Source: Cristatella mucedo
Lineage: Eukaryota > Bryozoa > Phylactolaemata > Cristatellidae
Reading direction: 5' to 3'
Length of the DNA stretch: 64,000 nucleotides
NCBI GenBank assembly: GCA_009760855.2
Contig: WPIO01000002.1
Coordinates: forward strand, 975,001-1,039,000
Each line of letters begins with the position of its first letter. Within the stretch, counting starts at the first letter, position 1. Position numbers and translations under genes: made by a program. The notes beneath the pieces were generated by a model that searched no databases, was not told the DNA's origin, and saw nothing but the letters and a program-made list of their open reading frames with translations. This document shows, one piece after another, positions 47,146-64,000 of the stretch.

Positions 47146-47276
47146 ATCCTCAGCCAACCCTTCAGGGTGATTACTTCTACCTTAGGGAAGCCACGGAGAC
47201 TATGTCAACTTTGGTGCATTTGGTATACCAGCATCCTAATCATACCCTACGTCGTGTCAAAGGCAGCATTACACAG
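47146..47276 (+). CDS. Coding-like orphan exon, unidentified
   Basis: The acceptor candidate is 'ctgcctctccaacag' and the donor is a perfect ACACAG|gtaagt. The frame between them reads QGDYFYLREATETMSTLVHL and YQHPNHTLRRVKGSITQ (43 complete codons). Composition looks protein-like. An upstream in-frame stop lies at about 47090. I do not recognise the family; it could be a chance frame, an exon of an unlisted gene or the missing end of DCTN3, though the residues do not match DCTN3's C-terminus. Confidence 0.3.
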
Positions 47277-47281
47277 GTAAG

Positions 47282-49602
47282 TCACAATAACAAGGCAGCG
47301 TAGTCATAATCGAGTTCAATTCTTGGTTTTGCTCAATTCTTGACTTTTCTCATTAACACTGATTCTGCCCCCTCCCTGCAGACGACCATCGCCGTGGATA
47401 TTTCAAACTGTGCATTTTTTACATTGCACAGATTGTTGTTAATACGGACTACAGGAAGACCTTTCGAAATACGAATTATTTAATACATAATTTACGATTG
47501 CCAAAGTGACACTGGCATAAAGAATTGAGGACTGCATCCGCCAGTGTATCCCACAGCAGATAGGAAATCAAGATTTCTCTGATACCGGATAGTCCATAGT
47601 TTGTACACACCGGCATGTGCTTGATACGCCTGCCACTACATAAGGGCTTGTGTACGCATGTCAAGTGGTCACGGGCCTCACCTGGACTAGTAAGCCGGCC
47701 AGTTTCATTACAGTTAATCAAACGTCTGATTATAAGAAGAAATTAACACACCGACAGTAACGAGAACCAAGATTTGCAATAGTTGTATTTGCTATCAACG
47801 AACGAACTATGCACACGAAGTGTACCCTATCAATGAAACATGCGAGGGAATCACGTGCACTCCTTCAATAGATCCAGATTTTGAAGGTCGCGTGAATTTG
47901 AAACAGTAAATTATACAAGGATAACGTTGTCCAACATATTCCAACCAAAGATAGTCACAAACGTAAACAGGCTTGTCGTTTAAAAGCTATGTCATAACAA
48001 AGCATGTCGCAGAGCACGTCTTCTCAAGTCGGTCGTCAGTCATGTACAGTCGTCTGCAATTATGCTAAAACACAGTGAGCGTGAGTTCGTTCAGGTAGCA
48101 AGGAAAGACCTGGCAATAGTTATGCAGTCACGCATGTGTTACACACGCACACGCACACACCCTCATGTTGATTTTAACTTTCATAAAAGTGCATACACCG
48201 GCTGCCTGCAAACCCACAAGCAGTAGTGTATCCAGAGCCGATTCGACAGGGGGGGGGCTGGTCTGCATGCACAACAGCATTGTCCACACCAACAGAAGGT
48301 TGGGACTCGTGCAGGACAGAATCTGTTCGGTAAGCACTACTAAAAACAAGACAAATAAAGAATTTAGACAGTTAATAAGCTTGATTGCATGCATGCTAGG
48401 CCACGTGCTAGCAACGGAGTGCAGAAGCCAGGACGGAGTGACATGGTCACTCTGATAATGACTTAAGGCATACCGCATTTCTTACATACGAAAGTGAACT
48501 AACGAGCCCCCCCCCCCCCTGTGCACATCTGCATACAAACACTGTTCTCGAGCACGCGCACAAACTCACATACACACAGTGTATAAGTAGTAGTTTTCAC
48601 AGTCATCGATCAGCTTTTAGTCAAACAAATTATGTCGGTCGCCTTCTACAACTGAGGTTTGTCCAATTCCAGCCGATTGGGTCAAAACTCCGGGAAAACT
48701 GCGCCATTCCCATGCTTTCCAACTCCAACCGATACCCCAGCAGGCTCTTCTGCTGCCTATCAATGCTCAGTTACATGCAAAAAGCACGCGGCTTCTTTTC
48801 TCACGTACAAATTTCAAAATGTAAACTTCCATATAACAGGAGGATTACTGGCTATAGTATTCCCCTTTGACAGAGTATCACAGCACTGGTTGCTTTGACG
48901 TGAGCTGTTTGAGCTAATTCTAATAAAGCACCAGCTAGCACTGCCATCGATGTCTGCAATGTGAGTTACACGATTAAACTAGAGACCTTGTTTTGCATGA
49001 TCTGCCGGGCTTCCAGGAACTGGTCCATAGCTGTATTCTCTTAGGGCGCTATACAGATGATATTATATTATATACGGTCACATCGACATGCGTATTGGCC
49101 GTCCAATAGACAGTTGACCTGCAGCCCACTCCCATAAGATGACAGTGGTCCTGCATCAACAAGTCAAGTCTCACATATAAATTCAGAAGTATGAACAGTA
49201 CGTTTTGCGCAGCAACCGCAGAGATGGAATTGATCCAGTCGTGAAAATCTGACGGCTTACTGCACCTGTCACATAAAATCATAATCCGAGAGCCTCATAA
49301 TAAGACATGGTAGGAACAAAGGGTGAGTATCATGCGATACATTTACAAAAGCCCAGAGAAGTCACGTGCCCATTCACGGCTTTGCAACAGCACTGTAGGT
49401 CTAACATGGCCATAACAGATACCGTCAGTATATCTAGGCATGCCACCGAGGGTAAACAAGGCAACTTGTTTATTGCCCTGCTGACTGACGAGAACACGCT
49501 ACTCACATGCCTAGCAAAACCTTAGGCTAGCTCTCACAGTGAAAATGTGCCAAGCAGGTGCATTGCAAAACGCTAGCAACTTACAACGAAGCTCCTAGTC
49601 GT
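47282..49602. other. No gene recognised, between DCTN3 and RBM45
   Basis: Probable convergent 3' intergenic space. G- and C-runs at 48250 and 48508. No conserved motif except the polyadenylation signal below. Confidence 0.35.
49469..49474 (-). promoter_or_regulatory. Probable RBM45 polyadenylation signal (AATAAA)
   Basis: The plus strand reads tttatt, 129 nt below the RBM45 stop codon. Confidence 0.6.
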
Positions 49603-63518
<13,916 letters not shown>

Positions 63519-64000
63519 CTGAGCAAAAACATTTGCACAGTTCAAGCAGTGGCTGCATTGTGGCACCAGGAGTCTCCAGCATTTATGCCTTACTCAATGA
63601 TGTCAGCGCACGACATCGGCGGGAACCCCACCGCAAAGGACGGAAACCACATGAAACGACAGCAAAGCATAAGCGACCATGCCCAGTGCGCGACTGGCGA
63701 TGCTAGCAGATGCACGAGGAGTCTCTTGCTGCCCCGCCCCCATTGCTGATTGGCTGTGCATAGCACTGGGTCGCACGCGCAGCGGTGCATCGTGCCCTAA
63801 CTGTGCTGAATGCCGACGACCAACCGATCGACCGACCAACCAACCGACCGATATACGTCGGACAGTGGGCCCGCAAAATCTGCCAATCGGCCCATCGCCT
63901 CGCTACGCTGCCGGCTGGAGGGCAGAGGGCGTGGGAGGCTCACCCGGCGGCCAACCTGGACACTCGAGCAGGCTTAAGCAGCTGCTTGCTTGCAGTCTTA
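63519..64000. other. Right edge, RBM45 5' side, unrecognised
   Basis: No further RBM45 exon was found. The rest shows only weak, unmatched frames. Confidence 0.35.

Overview
The window is nuclear DNA from an animal, most likely an invertebrate, although nothing in it fixes the phylum. Four conserved metazoan genes are split by GT-AG introns. The space between exons is filled with LINE 3' ends, tRNA-derived SINEs, DNA-transposon remnants and very long dinucleotide arrays. There is no bacterial, organellar or viral gene content. Exons were called by reading conserved protein motifs in each frame and then requiring splice phases to agree across every junction; there is no transcript evidence. 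Layout: (1) 5788-11054, plus strand: seven phase-consistent 3'-terminal exons of a FAM227 (FWWh-domain) gene, whose 5' exons I could not find in the first 5.8 kb. (2) 13330-26083, minus strand: a complete two-exon LARP6 (La-related protein 6), with an 11.1 kb intron falling at the start of the La motif. (3) 26281-37180, plus strand: five exons of a divergent dynactin p22/p24 subunit (DCTN3). Its start codon is only 197 bp from the LARP6 start codon, so the two form a head-to-head pair with a probable shared promoter. Its last exon was not found. (4) 49603-63518, minus strand: five 3'-terminal exons of RBM45 (RRM RNA-binding protein); its 5' exons lie beyond the right edge or were not found. 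FAM227 and LARP6 converge at 11-13 kb, and DCTN3 and RBM45 converge somewhere before 49.5 kb. The repeat fraction holds about sixteen copies or tails of one CR1/L2-like LINE family, a second LINE family (four copies), at least ten copies of a tRNA-like SINE (called A here), six copies of another tRNA-like SINE (called B) whose tail matches the CR1/L2-like LINE, two decayed Tc1/mariner transposase 3' ends, and a 394 bp hAT-type MITE with a near-perfect 8 bp target duplication. Microsatellites include a roughly 1.4 kb (CT)n-(AC)n block and a (CT)n-bearing repeat duplicated inside an RBM45 intron. The four genes do not form a pathway: FAM227 is of unknown function, LARP6 and RBM45 bind RNA, and DCTN3 is a dynactin subunit. 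The most informative items are the LARP6/DCTN3 divergent pair, the splice-phase-resolved gene models, an apparent 47 nt intron in DCTN3, the SINE/LINE shared tail, and an unidentified coding-like exon at 47.15-47.28 kb. I found no clearly novel biological system.
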